Notes: generated from the letters alone by a model not told the origin. A stretch of 64,000 nucleotides of DNA from Deinandra increscens subsp. villosa (GCA_039602395.1 JBCNJP010000003.1:69661917-69725916); one strand, 5' to 3'. Positions 31,650 to 44,121 are shown, counted from the first letter of the stretch. Made by a program: numbers and translations.

Positions 31650-34228
31650 AGTGGGTCAGTCCGGTTCAGGTTGTGCCCAAGAAAGGGGGCATGACAGTGG
31701 TAGTGACTGAGAGGAATGAGATGATTCCTACGCGCACGGTTACGGGGTGGAGAGTTTGCATTGACTATCGCAAACTCAACGATGCTACGAGGAAAGATCA
31801 TTTCCCCCTACCGTTCATTGATCAGATGTTGGAGCGTTTAGCCGGTCACAATAATTATTGCTTTCTTGACGGCTTTTCAGGTTATTTCCAGATCCCCATC
31901 GCACCGGAGGATCAGGAGAAAACCACATTTACACGTCCTTATGGCACATTCGCGTACCGACACATGCCGTTTGGATTATGTAACCCTCCAGCGACATTCC
32001 AGCGCTGTATGGTCGCGATTTTCATGATATGATCGAGGATTCCATGGAGGTTTTCATGGATGACTTTTCTGTTTTTGGGAGTTCCTTTGATCAGTGTTTG
32101 ACGAGCTTATCGCGGATGTTAGCTCGATGTGAGGAGACGAACATGGTGCTTAATTGGGAGAAGTGCCATTTCATGGTTCGCGAGGGTATTGTGCTTGGAC
32201 ACAAGATTTCACGTGCAGGGCTTGAGGTGGATCGAGCCAAAGTTGATACTATTTCTAGACTTCCGCCTCCCACTTCTATTAGAGCGATTAGGAGTTTCTT
32301 AGGCCACGCAGGTTTTTACCGCCGATTCATACGCGACTTTTCGAAGATCACTAGGCCGATGACACAACTTTTAGAGAAAGATGCTCCATTTGTGTTTTCT
32401 GATGAGTGTCTGACAGCGTTCAACTTGATCAAAGACAAGTTGGTGAACGCTCCGATCATGGTTGCACCCGATTGGTCGCAACCCTTTGAGTTGATGTGTG
32501 ATGCGAGTGATTTCGTAGTGGGAGCAGTCTTGGGACAGAGGAGGGTCAAACACTTCCATCCGATTTTCTATGCTAGCAGGACTCTTAATGATGCGCAGGA
32601 GAATTACACCACGACTGAGAAAGAGCTCCTGGCTGTTGTGTTTGCCTTCGATAAATTCAGATCGTATCTTGTCCTGTCCAAGACTATTGTGTACACGGAT
32701 CATTTGGCGATTAAATATCTTTTTAGTAAACAGGATGCCAAGCCACGTCTCATTCGCTGGATTCTGTTACTTCAGGAGTTTGATATCGAGATCCGAGAGA
32801 AGAAAGGGGCCGAGAATGTTGCGGCCGGCCATCTTTCACGCTTAGAGGGTTCTAATGATGATCAACTCAAGGGGATTCCCATAAATGACTATTTCCCCCA
32901 TGAGTTGCTTGATTTTTTGGAGGCGAGAGATGATCCGGATGAGCCGTGGTTCGCCGATTTGGCGAATTATTTGTCAACTGGTGCTTTGTGGAAAGCACTT
33001 TCATTCAGCAGAAGAAGAAGCTCTTATCGGATGTGAAACACTATATTTGGGAGGATCCGCATTTATATAGAGTTGGAGCTGATTCTGTGATCCGGAGATG
33101 CGTGCATGGATGTGAAGCACGTCAGATTTTGAGACATTGTCACGAGGGTCCGACCGGAGCACACTACGCAGTGCTTTACACCGCAAAGAAGGTGTTTGAG
33201 TCGGGTTTCTACTGGCCGACCATTTTCAGAGATGCGTTTGAGATGATTAGAAAATGTGACAATTGTCAGCGCGCAGGTAATTTAGGTAAGAGAGATGAGA
33301 TGCCCCAGACTAGTATTCAGGTTTGTGAGATTTTCGATATCTGGGGTATCGACTTTATGGGTCCGTTTCCGCCATCTCGAGGGAATAAGTACATTCTCGT
33401 TGCGGTTGATTACGTTTCGAAGTGGGTCGAGGCACAAGCCCTCCCCACTAATGATGCGAGAGTTGTCGTGAGGTTTTTGAGGAAATTGTTCGCGAGGTTT
33501 GGTGTGCCGAAGGCACTGATTAGCGATCGTGGCACCCACTTTTGCAACGCGCAGATGGAGAAGGCGTTGCAGCGTTATGGGGTTACACATAGACTTGCTA
33601 CACCATATCATCCCCAAACGAGTGGGCAGGTTGAGGTCACGAATCGTGGGATTAAACAGATTTTGGAGAAAACGGTTGGCAAGAACCGTAAGGATTGGGC
33701 GGAGAAATTGGATGACGCATTGTGGGCCTTCCGTACGGCTTACAAGACACCTACGGGCACGACGCCGTTTAGGTTGATTTATGGGAAGGCGTGTCATTTG
33801 CCAGTTGAGATCGAGCATCGCGCTTATTGGGCTATGAAGGCCGTTAATCCGGATTTAGATTAGGCGACTCGAGAACGATTCTTTTAGTTACACGAGCTGG
33901 AGGAGTTACGCGATCACGCGTACGAGACAGCAGGTTCGTACAAAGCGCGGACCAAGAGGATTCACGATAGTCATATTAGGAGGAAAGACTTCAAACCGGG
34001 AGATCATGTTCTTATCTTTAATTCGAGGTTGAAACTAATTCCGGGTAAATTGAAGTCTAGATGGTCCGGTCCTCACGTGATTAAACAGGTTTTTCTGTAT
34101 GGAACGGTTTAGATTGAGGGAGTCGATGGTAGCTCGTTCAAAGTCAACGAACATAGGTTGAAGCATTACTTGTCAGGTCCGGTTGACGCGAACGAGGAGG
34201 TTGTTACGCTTTTAGACGTTCCGCCCTG
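31650..34228 (+). pseudogene. Athila pol: RT, RNase H, integrase
   Basis: RT motifs are WRVCIDYRKLNDATRKDHFP, DGFSGYFQIPIAPEDQ, FAYRHMPFGLCNPPATFQRC and FMDDFSVFG. RNase H contains SQPFELMCDASDFVVGAVLG and ENYTTTEKELLAVVFAFDKF. The integrase has an HHCC region (RHCHEGP..CDNCQR), IWGIDFMGPFPP, ISDRGTHFCN and HPQTSGQVEVTNRGI, so D, D and E are kept. A T deletion near 32017 shifts the frame just before FMDD, another shift is near 33005, and stops occur at 33861, 33885 and 34110. The C-terminal chromo-less tail KHYLSGPV is still readable. Not functional. Confidence 0.9.
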
Positions 34229-37195
34229 ATCGCGGGGCCGAGTCGGGCTGACGACTCATAAATAACTTCAGCGCTTGCGAGAGGCAGCCCGTTTAGGTTT
34301 TGAGGTTAATTTAGGAAATTGGGTTTTGTTTGGTTGATTTTTAGCTTTGTTTGACTTTTTCTTGGTCTTCTTTGACTTTTTCCGTAATTTTAGGTTAAAT
34401 TAGTTGCTTTTGATCATTCTTTTTCTTTTTTATGCGTGTTTCTTAGTTTTGCAGGTTTATATATGCATCCAGGGCAGAATTCTGATCAAAGCGGGTGAGG
34501 TTTGCATCGTTTTGAGTGCCAAGTTGAAGACTTTGCAAAATATGGGTATTTTTGGAATTTTGGAGATGTTTCGGGTAAAGAACGAGCAAAACAGGTTTGT
34601 GATATCATTTTTGAGTCCCGAACAGTCCCGGGTAAGTTTTAGGGTAGTTGTAATTGACTTTTGATGGCTGGGTTTGGTTTTATCGCGATTTCGGATGTTT
34701 TTGAGTGTTAAAAGTTTTACCAAGTTTGCTGGTGCACAGCAGTCGCGGACTGCCACTTTTATTGATTAATTTTTAGCAGTCCGCGACCCATCTCTAAATC
34801 TAGTAATTTATCGCCAGTCGCCTGCCGCCAAATTTTATAAATTATTTTTAGCAGTCCGCGATTTTGCAACAGTCAAAATTAGGTCAAAAGTTATTTTCCC
34901 CTAATTTGGTCGCATTTTGCGGACCGCCATTTTTTGTTGTTTAGTTTAGCAGTCCGCGACCCATATTTAAACCAGTCCAACTTTTTTTTTTCGCCGACAG
35001 CTAATCTGATTAACAACTTTTTGGCGGTCCGCGATTTTTTTTAATAGTCAAATTTAGGTCAAAACTTTTATTTCTTTTTTTTTCCCCCAATTTCGTCCCT
35101 ATCCCTTTAGGCTTCATGTTATTTTCGTTTCCTTTAGCTAGTTTCGGTTTCGTTTCCTTAGATAATTTAGGCTTCATGTTATTTTCGTTTAAATATTGTT
35201 TCTAGGTTAATGACTTTAGCTTTCGGTTGGTTTTTTTTATATATTTTCTATATATAAAAAAATAAAAAAAATAATAAAAATAAAAAAACATAAAAAAAAA
35301 ATCAGAAAAATATATTTAATTAATTAGGGCTTCTTTGTTTTAATTCCATATGTTTATTTTGATCATTTAGGTTCATTGCTTATTTTAGGTTTAGTTTACT
35401 TGTTTCGTTACGATTCTTAGTTTCATTTAAATTGTTTATGTGCATTTCTCGTTTGCTATGGTCACTTAGGTTTTAATTGTTTAACAAATCAATATTGGAT
35501 GCCTTGATGCTTATCTACTTGATCTCTGTCTGCTTGGTTGTTTGGAACACCCAAATTGGGTGTTGATTTTGTCCGTTTTGCGAACGGGTCATGCCCGATT
35601 TTCGGGAGATTTTGTGTCGTAATGCGAGCCATTGGTACTCAATCTCCATTCCAATGGTCCGTAGGACTGTACAATTTCTCGGGTTTGTTTAGAATTCCAG
35701 TTTGTGTGATGTTCACTTCATAATTTTTAAACAAACGTCCGCACACTAGTTTTCTAAGCTTTTATGATTCATCCTCACGTAAACCGTATCTTCATAATTT
35801 TTAAACAAACGTCCGCACACTGGTTGTACTCTCTTTATTTTGAATATTTATGTATTTTTTTAGAGGTACAAACTCGGGATATTTTTGTATATAAGTTGGG
35901 TTGACTTGATACTTTGCACTGTTATGTATCTATTTGATGTTGGCTTTGATGTGTGTTGTGTTTGACTAGATACTTACCTGAGAAGCAGTTCTGGCACCTG
36001 TTGGTCGAGAGCTGTTTCATCATTCATTTTTGGAGATATTTTGGGCTCATTTGGCATATCTTCCGGCAGTTCTGGCATTTTATTGGTCGAGAGTTGTTCG
36101 AGATTCATTATGCAGTTCACTGGCACATCGACAGTGATCAGGGGAGTATTTCAGTTCCCTTTACCTCTTTTTGTGCTTGATTGTGATTTACCGTACATTG
36201 AGGGCAATGTACGAAATAAGTGTGGGGAGGAGGGTAAATTGAACTGAAATTGTGAAAATTTTTGAAATTTTATGATCATTTCCCCCTGTTGTGTTGTTTA
36301 CATGGTCCTTGATAATTGTTTGCGGTAAAAAATGGAAAATGATAGAAAAACTGGAATTTTTGGCTTTTTGGTGAATGTAAATAAAATTGAATAAAGCTGA
36401 AAGCGCGCTTAGTTTTTGATGTGCTGGTAGGCCCAGCTGATTTCTGTAAGCTTAAAAATCCTGATTTCGCTACTTAAATAAATATTTAAATAAATATTGT
36501 GGGTTCCCGCCTTTAGTGTAGTAGCAAAGCCGAAACTGCCAAATAGGCTGATAGGTACCGCAATTGAATAAAATGTTTATGATTTGGAGTTAACCCGGCA
36601 CGCTATGATCTTTTTATGAAAATAAATCCGAGAAATAGTGGCGCAAAATTCGAATAAAGTGCACAAAATTCGCTGATCCTATGTTCTACCTCTAGGGATA
36701 GGGACTCCGGAGATGATCTATTGGGGTGATGTGGTTTTGTGTGCGAGGGTCAAAGCCTGCTTACTACCTCTCGGGATATGGACTCAGGAGATGTAATGTC
36801 AGGTGGAGACTCGCCCTACTTTTAGGAATAAATAAATAAATTCAATTCAAGCTCAAACCATCATTCCATCCATTCACATTCCATAATCTTCAAATCATAA
36901 ATATTGTATTCAATTGCGGTGGGAAAAGCCCTAATCCAGTTTGGCCCGTGCTGATTCATGCTTTGAGACGGGATTAGGCCTAGTTGCGAATCTAATTGTG
37001 TGGGACCCATAATTGGTAATAAAATTGAATAAAGCATGTTTTAGGGCTTCGGTTTTCGGCGGTTGGGTTTATTCGGACCGAAATACCGGTAATCGTGGCT
37101 ATCGTGTGAGTATCTATGTTTTTGAATAAAATATAATAGCTAAAGGTCAAATTTTCAGGTTGTGATTCCATCGCGAACTTTTTCGGGACGAAAAA
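34229..37195 (+). other. Athila 3' spacer without an envelope-like ORF
   Basis: No coding frame of note. AGTCCGCGA and inverse GTCGCGGACT words recur at 34742, 34779, 34852, 34917, 34950 and 35023. Two direct repeats are visible: cataatttttaaacaaacgt at 35719 and 35791, and a block around ggtcgagagctgtt at 36003 and 36084. At 36191-36231 the hairpin acattgagggcaatgt is followed by aagtgtggggagg, a PPT-like sequence about 980 bp before the true one. Confidence 0.6.
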
Positions 37196-37215
37196 GGGTT
37201 AAGTGTGGGGATATT
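37196..37215 (+). promoter_or_regulatory. Polypurine tract of the Athila element
   Basis: gggttaagtgtggggatatt directly before the LTR start tgatgcaa; primer site for plus-strand DNA synthesis. Confidence 0.7.
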
Positions 37216-38940
37216 TGATGCAACGCATCTTATATATGTTTTGGAATTACAAATCTCACATTTTTACCGGCTTTTTATCGAGTTTTGATGAGATTTTGGT
37301 ACTTAATTGTTCATATATTAAATTTCAGGAAATCTGGTGATGGTGGATAAGTTATGATGATTTATGGCGGAAACGGGATGAGAATCGGAGCCCGGGAGCA
37401 AAAGATAGAAGTTTTTGAAATTTTGCTACAGTAGCCTAGTCGCGGACAGCCACTCTCTTACATTACTTTTTGGCAGTCCGCGAGTTTTTGCTTAGAAAAG
37501 AAGAAAAGTGCCAGTCGCGGACAGACACTCCTTTGTTTGAAATTCTGGCTGTCCGCGAGTTTTGTTCCCAGAAAACAGTAAAGTGCCTGTCGCCGGCTGC
37601 CAGTCCCAGAAGTTAAATTTTGGCAGTCCGCGACTACTGGGCAGTCGGCTAAAAATTCTAAAACGTGTATTTAAGCAATTTTTGAGCCTAGGGTTTAGAG
37701 GGTTGGACCAAAGAGCACGTCTTTTAGAGATCTTCGAGATTAGAGGTCATTTTGGAGCAATCAAGGGCCGGATTGAAGATTTTGAAGCTTAGATTGAAGA
37801 TTTGAAGGCTTCGGTTGGAGATTTCTTCATCTAAATTGGTTTCTTCTTCCTAGTTTTTGATTGTTTGATCATGTATTACTTAGATTTGACTGATTTCATG
37901 ATTAGAGATATGACTTGTGGCTGATTTCTCATTTATCACCTAGTTTAGATGAAGATTTACCCATTTTGACTTTTCGGTTTGACTTTTCAACATGATTATG
38001 TGATTTTTGCTCTTGATTCTAGTTTTGATTGTTTGGGATGATTATGTGTGCTTAATTAGCTGCTGTTAATGATGTATTATGTGGACTAATTGATAGGGAT
38101 TGTGGAATTGCAACCATTATTAGTTAGTTTATTGTTGATCCTTGGACTTAAATGGGTTTTTGGGTTAATGCATGATCCGGAGACCTCCTACATGATGATA
38201 TATCATTGATTAGTGGCTGATGTTGTGTGCATCCTTGTGGAATGAACTTGACCGAGTTGTTTCATTTGCTAGTTATTGGCTAGACATTGTTTGATTGGTT
38301 AGAATACTTGTGACCGCGAGATTTGAGCCTATTTATTCGTGTTTAGTGATTTCTAGGTCCTAGATAATCGGAATTAGAGTCATTGCATGTATTAGGGTTC
38401 ATATAGAGAGACCTCTCTTAGTGTTTCCTGATTTATGCGAGTTTTGCTTGTTTTGACCGAAATTGTGAAACTGTTGTGCAAATTCACATATTATGCTATC
38501 TGTGCTTCATTTAGAATTGTCTGATCATTCGGGATGTGTCTATAGTCCTCCTTGGTCGGATTATTCTCACTTGGTGATAGTTTCATGTTGATAGGTCTTG
38601 TCGGGGGTCTTATGTGGGTTTAGTGGATTCTAGGCTAGGTGATATCTCTCTCATTCTGTTTTTCTGTCGTTCGCGTTGTCTGCTGTTTGTTACTATTAGT
38701 TATATTGCTTGCCTAGTTTACTTAATTCAATCATTCCAATTGCATCGGTTAAATATTAGTTATGATACATTATCGGGAGTCTGATTACGCGTCCGTGGAT
38801 TGATACTCGGTACTTATTGATACTATATTGCATACGACGGGTACACTTGCCCTAGTGTATGGTTTGGTCACTCAGTATTTACCATTTTTAACTTAACTGT
38901 TTTTCTTGTTCAAATCCGACACATCATTATGTTTGCATCA
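37216..38940 (+). repeat. 3' LTR of the Athila element, 1725 bp
   Basis: Starts TGATGCAA and ends TTGCATCA, a perfect 8-bp inverted terminal repeat. Between 37440 and 37640 the words GTCGCGGAC and GCAGTCCGCGA alternate in inverted pairs, immediately before a TATA-like gtatttaagc (37669). The 5' LTR is missing, so no duplication can be checked. Confidence 0.85.
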
Positions 38941-38984
38941 TAGATTAGAAGTAACATCGTATCAGTCATGCAAGTTCGCTAAGA

Positions 38985-39520
38985 ACAGTCTGAAGTTTGT
39001 TAAGCACATAAAAAGTTCGCTAAGCATATATCAAGTTCGCTAAGAAGAGATGAAGTTCGCCAAGGCCTCATCAAGTTCGCTAAGACCATGCTCAAGTCCG
39101 CTAAGACCAATTGTAGTTCGCTAAGAAGCCAACAAGTTCGCTAAGGGTATATAAAGTTCGCTAAGGAGAATGTCGAGTTTACTAGCTGGAAGTTCGCTAA
39201 GAACAGCACAAGTTAGCTAATAACAAAGGTTCAAGTTCGCTAACAGAAGTTCGCTAAGAAGGATTCAAGTTCGCTAAGGTCTTGGTCAAGTTCGCTAAGA
39301 ACAATATCAAGTTCGCTAAGCACAGGGACCAAGTACGCTAACATCAAGTTCGCTAGGAACAATTCTAGTTCGCTAAGTGCAATATGAAGTTCGCTAGGAA
39401 GAGTCACCAAGTTTGCTAAGAACAGAATCAAATCAAGTTCGCTAAGTGCACAATGAAGTTCGCTAAGACAAAAAGGGAAGTTCGCTAAGAACAACTTATG
39501 AAGTTCGCTAACCCTATACT
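38985..39520 (-). repeat. Tandem array of AAGTTCGCTAAG words
   Basis: More than 20 copies of AAGTTCGCTAAG or one-base variants, separated by 8-20 unrelated bases. It sits in the leader of the minus-strand Gypsy element. It resembles a CRISPR array only superficially: spacing and repeats are irregular and this is plant DNA. Confidence 0.8.
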
Positions 39521-39746
39521 TAGAAAAATTTTCCCAGAATTTTCCAAAATACGTTAGTCTCGGGAAAGAAAAATTCCTATCCAAGAATTCAATTCCTATA
39601 CTGACACAAGACAGGAAATTCTAAATGAGGATCATCTTCGGCACGCGGGGCAGTACTTTTAGGGAATGGGTTGTAACCAAATCTTTTTAAAAACAGTTAC
39701 AGTTCCGAAAATTTTCTTTTAAAATGTTATGGTTCGCTGTAACCAA

Positions 39747-39760
39747 GGGCTCTGATACCA
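39747..39760 (-). promoter_or_regulatory. Primer-binding site of the minus-strand Gypsy element
   Basis: gggctctgatacca on the plus strand, i.e. tggtatcagagccc, separated by three bases from the LTR end. Confidence 0.85.
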
Positions 39761-39763
39761 ATC

Positions 39764-40846
39764 TGTCACACCCCCAATTTCCACTAACGAATTATAACCG
39801 TGTGGGGGGTATGATCTAGACCAGGATCCTAGACTTTAGTTACAACCAAGCCATAAAATTAAATTTAACATATCATAAAACATGTTTTACCAAAATAAAG
39901 CATAGTTTAGTAAAATAGTTCAGCGAAAGCACATCAACGGGTTTACAAGTTTAGTTTGTCAAAATACATGAGTTAAGTGTTCAAAATACAGATTCCCCAA
40001 AGGTTACCAAGTCAAGTGTACTGCCGCCATCCGTGCCATCCACGATCCACCTAATGACCTGAAAAGTATCCATCAATCAAGTGTCAGTAAAAGGCTGGTG
40101 AGTTCACTAATGCGGTCTACATAACACCATGTAGACCAACAATGCATACGAAAAGCAAAAGATCAATTCGTATATAAGTTATACAAGTTTCAAGTAATAT
40201 CCATATCAATAGGTAGCTAGCCTATGCTTATGTTCACCTGAACGTTCGAAACCAAATCTGACAATGTATCACAGGCATAACCTATGTAATTTTGCCTTCC
40301 CCGTGTCTTTTCCGATCACGGTAGTCCTAGGCTAATATTGGTCTCAGTCCGACCGCCAGTCGGGAGGGTGCATCATGTGCACCGCTGAGCGGGAGTGTCA
40401 ATCCCCAGTAGTACTACTCAACATTACCTCGCTATTCTATATTAATGGCCCGATAAAGTAAGGACTTTTGATATTAAAAGCAATTCAGTGAAACATGTGA
40501 TATATAGTGGATAACTACTTAAGTAAAAAAATACCTTTACCGTGTTATTGCCATCCTTTACCAGATGCAACTATAAGAGTAAGTGAAACTCACCTTAGGG
40601 TAAGTATAAATATCATTTATACATAAAAATCCAAATTTTCGCACGAAGCCCGGTTTCGCTTAAAATGCAAATTTTTACCAATAACACATAAGGTCACGAA
40701 ATAAATTCACGAAACAAGTTACTAAAATTAATTAGCAAATAAACGTACACAAATATGTAATCATTCAAATAACGAGCCACAAATTTGCTAACGGAACTTA
40801 ACGGAAAAAGTTAACGGCGTTAACATGGGAAGTGACAATTGTCACA
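39764..40846 (-). repeat. LTR of the minus-strand Gypsy element
   Basis: From tgtcacacccccaattt to caattgtcaca, i.e. TGTGACAATTG...GGGGTGTGACA on the minus strand, 1083 bp. The distal boundary is inferred from the TG...CA rule. A GCGAAACCGGGC word block near 40650-40670 lies, in element orientation, just before a TATA-like gtataaatg. Confidence 0.65.
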
Positions 40847-42195
40847 ATTTTGTTTTGCGTCCTTGTGTTTGCTAAACTTTTCCACCTGAGTCCAAAGGTT
40901 GAAAAATTTCCGTGTGACATTCCGTGGTTTGTATTTCTGTGTGAATTGAGTCCTTGTGACTAATGGGGTTAAAATTTTCTGTTAAATCAAGGGGTATTTT
41001 AGTCAATTAACATAAGAGGGACTAATTATGTAAAATTATAATATGTTTAAAACCATAAGGACTAATTATGTAATTATCATTAAATAATTACATATCTGAA
41101 TGCCTATAGATCTGATCTTTGAATCAAATGTGAAGTCTAGAAGAAAAGAAGAAGAATCAGATCTCAATTGTCTCTTCTTGTTCTATCGAAAAATAAAAAA
41201 CTTAACAATTCTTTCACCTTTAATTTTGGTTCAATCCCTGGTTAAAGAACAAAAAAGCACTCGATCATGTCGTTTCTTCAACCATTCTTCGTCGTTTGTT
41301 CTACTGGAAACTGCAGCCGGCTCCCCAACGGCCATCATCACCACCACCCCAGCCGCTGCCGCTAGCCAAAAAATGTCACCATTATTTCTCCTTCTCCTAT
41401 TATTGATCAAGCTAGATGTCACTGGATCTGGATTTTGCAAGTCGGATGCCGATGCCGCTGCTTGTGGTGTCTCCGACCCCCATCGCCATCAATCTAACAA
41501 TCATAAACCACCACCAACCACCATCATCTTCATATAAAGTTGCAGGTGCCATTAACGATCATAATTTGAAATCAAAGAAAACATATCTAGATACGATCCA
41601 TTTTTAGAAAAATCACACTGATTAGTTCGGGTCAGTTCGGGTTGCGTAGGGAACCCGAACCAAAGCCGGAAATTGGTACACAACACGCGGCAAAACTAAT
41701 TGATGCAAAATTTGGCAACGGGTACGGAGACATGAAACCGTCGGGAAATCTGGGCGTAATCAGAGGTGGTGGCGAGTCGGAAGTGTCCGATACCGAGTCC
41801 GGTTTCGACGGGGAGGTTTAAGGGTGAGTTGACTGGGTCACGACACTCGAGGAGTGACAAGAGCCATTCGAATGAGGTTGAAGGAGAGGGGAGATGGGGA
41901 GGTGGAAAGGTGTCGCGGGCGGGAGGGTTTAAGGTTGAAGAAGATAAGAGGGTTATGAATTCAACTACACAATTACAAATTACCAAAACAACTCTCTTAT
42001 AATTTTTTTAATAGAAATAGTCCCTCTAATGTTAATTGATTGAAATACCCCTTGACTTAACAAAAAAATTTAACTCTGTTAGTCGCAAGGACTCAATTCA
42101 CATAGAAATGCAAACCACAGAGTGTCAAACGAAAAATTTTCAACCTTTGGACTCAGGTGGCAAAGGTTGCGAAACCACAGGGATGCAAACCGTAA
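40847..42195. mobile_element. Element with about 200-bp terminal inverted repeats, MULE-like, no transposase
   Basis: The left arm (about 40850-41050) and the reversed right arm (about 42000-42195) match over about 200 bp, including ccacctgagtccaaaggttg and gtgaattgagtccttg and a shared gggtattt. Long inverted repeats of the 'cctgtggtttgc' type are common in plant Mutator-like elements. No clear 9-bp duplication was found; the left side touches the Gypsy LTR, the right side cuts the Helitron helicase. The interior holds a 145-codon plus-strand frame (41100-41537) with a hydrophobic Leu run, possibly captured sequence, and no transposase. Confidence 0.65.
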
Positions 42196-43458
42196 GTAAC
42201 TCTTAGATATTCCACAGGGTATTAAAAATCAGTATCTTGTCTATTATCTCCTTGAGCATTGACACTGTCTGTACTTAGATAAGTTCTTATATTGTCTGGT
42301 GTCATACCTAAAACTAAGGAGTTTATCTTGTCTACTGTATGATTTCTTGGACAGACAATTGCCTTTTTAGAAAGGTTGTCTGCAGTTGGATGCTCTAAAG
42401 TGTTATTGTCATATATAAACCTGAAAAGATCTAATAAAGCATGCTCATTATATGGAATTAAGTAATTGGACGGTATTTCTATTCTTCTTGTATCTTGAGG
42501 ATCAGATGTATCTGGAATTCCTATGTCACCATTACCTATATCAAGTAACCAAGAAGCAAAGTTAGAAATTTTTAACCTAGATGCATAGTCAAGGTCAGGT
42601 TTTTCTAGACGCATATTGACAGTTAGCCTGGAAATCTTAAAATAAAGGCCATACAGATGATCGTGGTAATGTCAGTTCTAAAACCTTTGACTTGCTTGAT
42701 TTACGCTTGACATGTAATGTTTGTCTAAAGTCACCGCCTAGAATTGTGGAAATTCCTCCAAAAGGCTTATCTGTGTTATTCAGTATGTCTTTCAGCATCC
42801 TGTCTAGCGCATCTAAACTATTCCGTTCCCTCATTGAAGCTTTATCCCATACGATAAGCTTTGTCTCTTCAAGCAGCTTTGACAGTTGTGTCCTTTTTGT
42901 AATGTTACAAACAGAGGTTCCAGTTATCTTGATGGGTATCCGAAATCTTGAATGTGCAGTTCTTCCTGAAGGTAAGAGCAACGATGCGATTCCTGACCCG
43001 GCTACTGCTAGGACAATATCACTAACGGAACGTAATGTCGATATGATAGTAGTCCATATGTATGTTTTTCCACTTCCTCCGTAGCCATATACAAAAACTA
43101 ATACCTGTCCATTTGATGTCAAAGTGTTAATCACATAGTCATAGACCTCAAGCTGCGAACTGTGCAAACCACGATAAAGGGACTCATGTTCGTGTCTTAG
43201 TTTCTCCCTGTCATAATTTTTTCCCTCCATCAACAATTTGTTTTGTAATAGTCCAATCAACTTTGACTTTGGCAATGGCAATCCATAGTTACTGACTGAA
43301 TTTGAAGGTGTTAATGTCTTAATTGCAAGTTCTATCTCATATAGAACATACTCTTGAAAGTTTTCTGAATTTATAAATCTATGAATGTAAGTAAGATCGT
43401 CAGACATCTTATGCCAATACTTAGACCAAAGTTCAAAAGGATTGTAATTTCACAATAC
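42196..43458 (-). pseudogene. Helitron PIF1-like helicase domain (C-terminal part of RepHel)
   Basis: On the minus strand the Walker A GYGGSGKTYIWTTI, the motif LIVWDKASM and GGDFRQTLHV identify the Helitron helicase. The Walker B position reads DK instead of the usual DE, which should abolish ATP hydrolysis. Further on come WLLDIGNGDIGIP and KAIVCPRNHTVDKIN. A shift occurs near 42630, and TAA stands in DTDF-stop-YPVEYL before the frame is cut by the inverted-repeat element. Its N-terminal continuation lies right of the Tat insertion at 54043. Confidence 0.88.
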
Positions 43459-43463
43459 AGTAG

Positions 43464-44047
43464 TGTTGGTACTAGAATTCAGGAGATACTGAGCAGCTCG
43501 GATCAGCTCGCAAGCACTTCACTGTAAGGATCCTGATTTACATTTATTTACTAACAATTGTCTTTCCCTTTTTTTGTTTGTTCGCAGGTTGACTACAGTA
43601 TTAATCACATGTCCTAAAGACTCGGTCAAGCTAATAGAAACGTGGATCAAATGGACCTCAACGGCTATATGGAAGACGTGGACTTAGTTGCTACTTTTTA
43701 GGATAGGTTGTTGAAATGTAATCATTATTTAAACCGAGCTCTAGGTTTGCACACACACACCTTTTTCTCAGCAATCGCAACTCTCTACAACACTTAGAAT
43801 ACGAAGCTTGTTTCATTTGTACTAAAGACATTCATTATGTAAAAGTTTTAGGAGGCAGGTACTTTGAACCGGCCCCCGAGGTTTTTTGCTAGGCTCCTTG
43901 AGGATACTCAAGGATTCCTGGATTTTCCCTCGTTACATCCTCGTGTCAACATCCAAACTTGCATTTTTCTTGCTAATTTCATCAAACACTCTACCTCACT
44001 TACAAAGTTTGATCAACTAATTGCTTAGGCAGTTTTTGACCAAAAAA
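43464..44047 (+). repeat. 5' LTR of the Tat element
   Basis: Starts tgttggtac; the last bases read aaaaaa where the 3' LTR has aaaaca. TATA-like tatttaaac near 43727. A (CA)n run follows at 43748. Confidence 0.93.
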
Positions 44048-44050
44048 ATT

Positions 44051-44068
44051 TGGCGACCACCGTGGGGC
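44051..44068 (+). promoter_or_regulatory. Primer-binding site of the Tat element
   Basis: tggcgaccaccgtggggc, three bases after the LTR; this TGGCGAC...GTGGGG type of PBS differs from the initiator Met type used by the other elements in the window. Confidence 0.75.
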
Positions 44069-44121
44069 AAACGGTGTTTGAATTCGATTAAGCGCCTTGA
44101 TCTTCTTCCCATAACCGATTC

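Larger units (their letters stand above)
31646..38940 (+). mobile_element. 5'-truncated Athila-type Gypsy element
   Basis: Starts inside the RT (KWVSPVQVVPKKGG) and runs through RNase H and integrase, a 3-kb spacer, a PPT and a 3' LTR ending at 38940. gag, protease, PBS and 5' LTR are missing. The RT and integrase sequences are of the Athila style. It abuts the minus-strand Copia at 31645/31646 without any terminal sequence. Confidence 0.88.
38941..40846 (-). mobile_element. Leader and 5' LTR of a minus-strand Gypsy element
   Basis: The PBS (reversed tggtatcagagccc, 39747-39760) lies next to an LTR starting, on the plus strand, tgtcacaccccc. The element therefore reads right to left; only its LTR and 830 bases of leader remain, the rest being cut off by the Athila LTR. 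The LTR end sequence closely resembles that of 3230-4622. Confidence 0.8.

Noticed and set aside
38985..39520. CRISPR-like array
   Set aside because: Repeats are only 12 bases, vary in sequence and spacing, and lie in the leader of an LTR element in plant DNA.
41100..41537. 145-codon frame with a Leu-rich stretch as a secreted protein
   Set aside because: It lies inside an inverted-repeat element, has no recognisable homology and is followed by no intron or conserved end; kept only as possible captured sequence.
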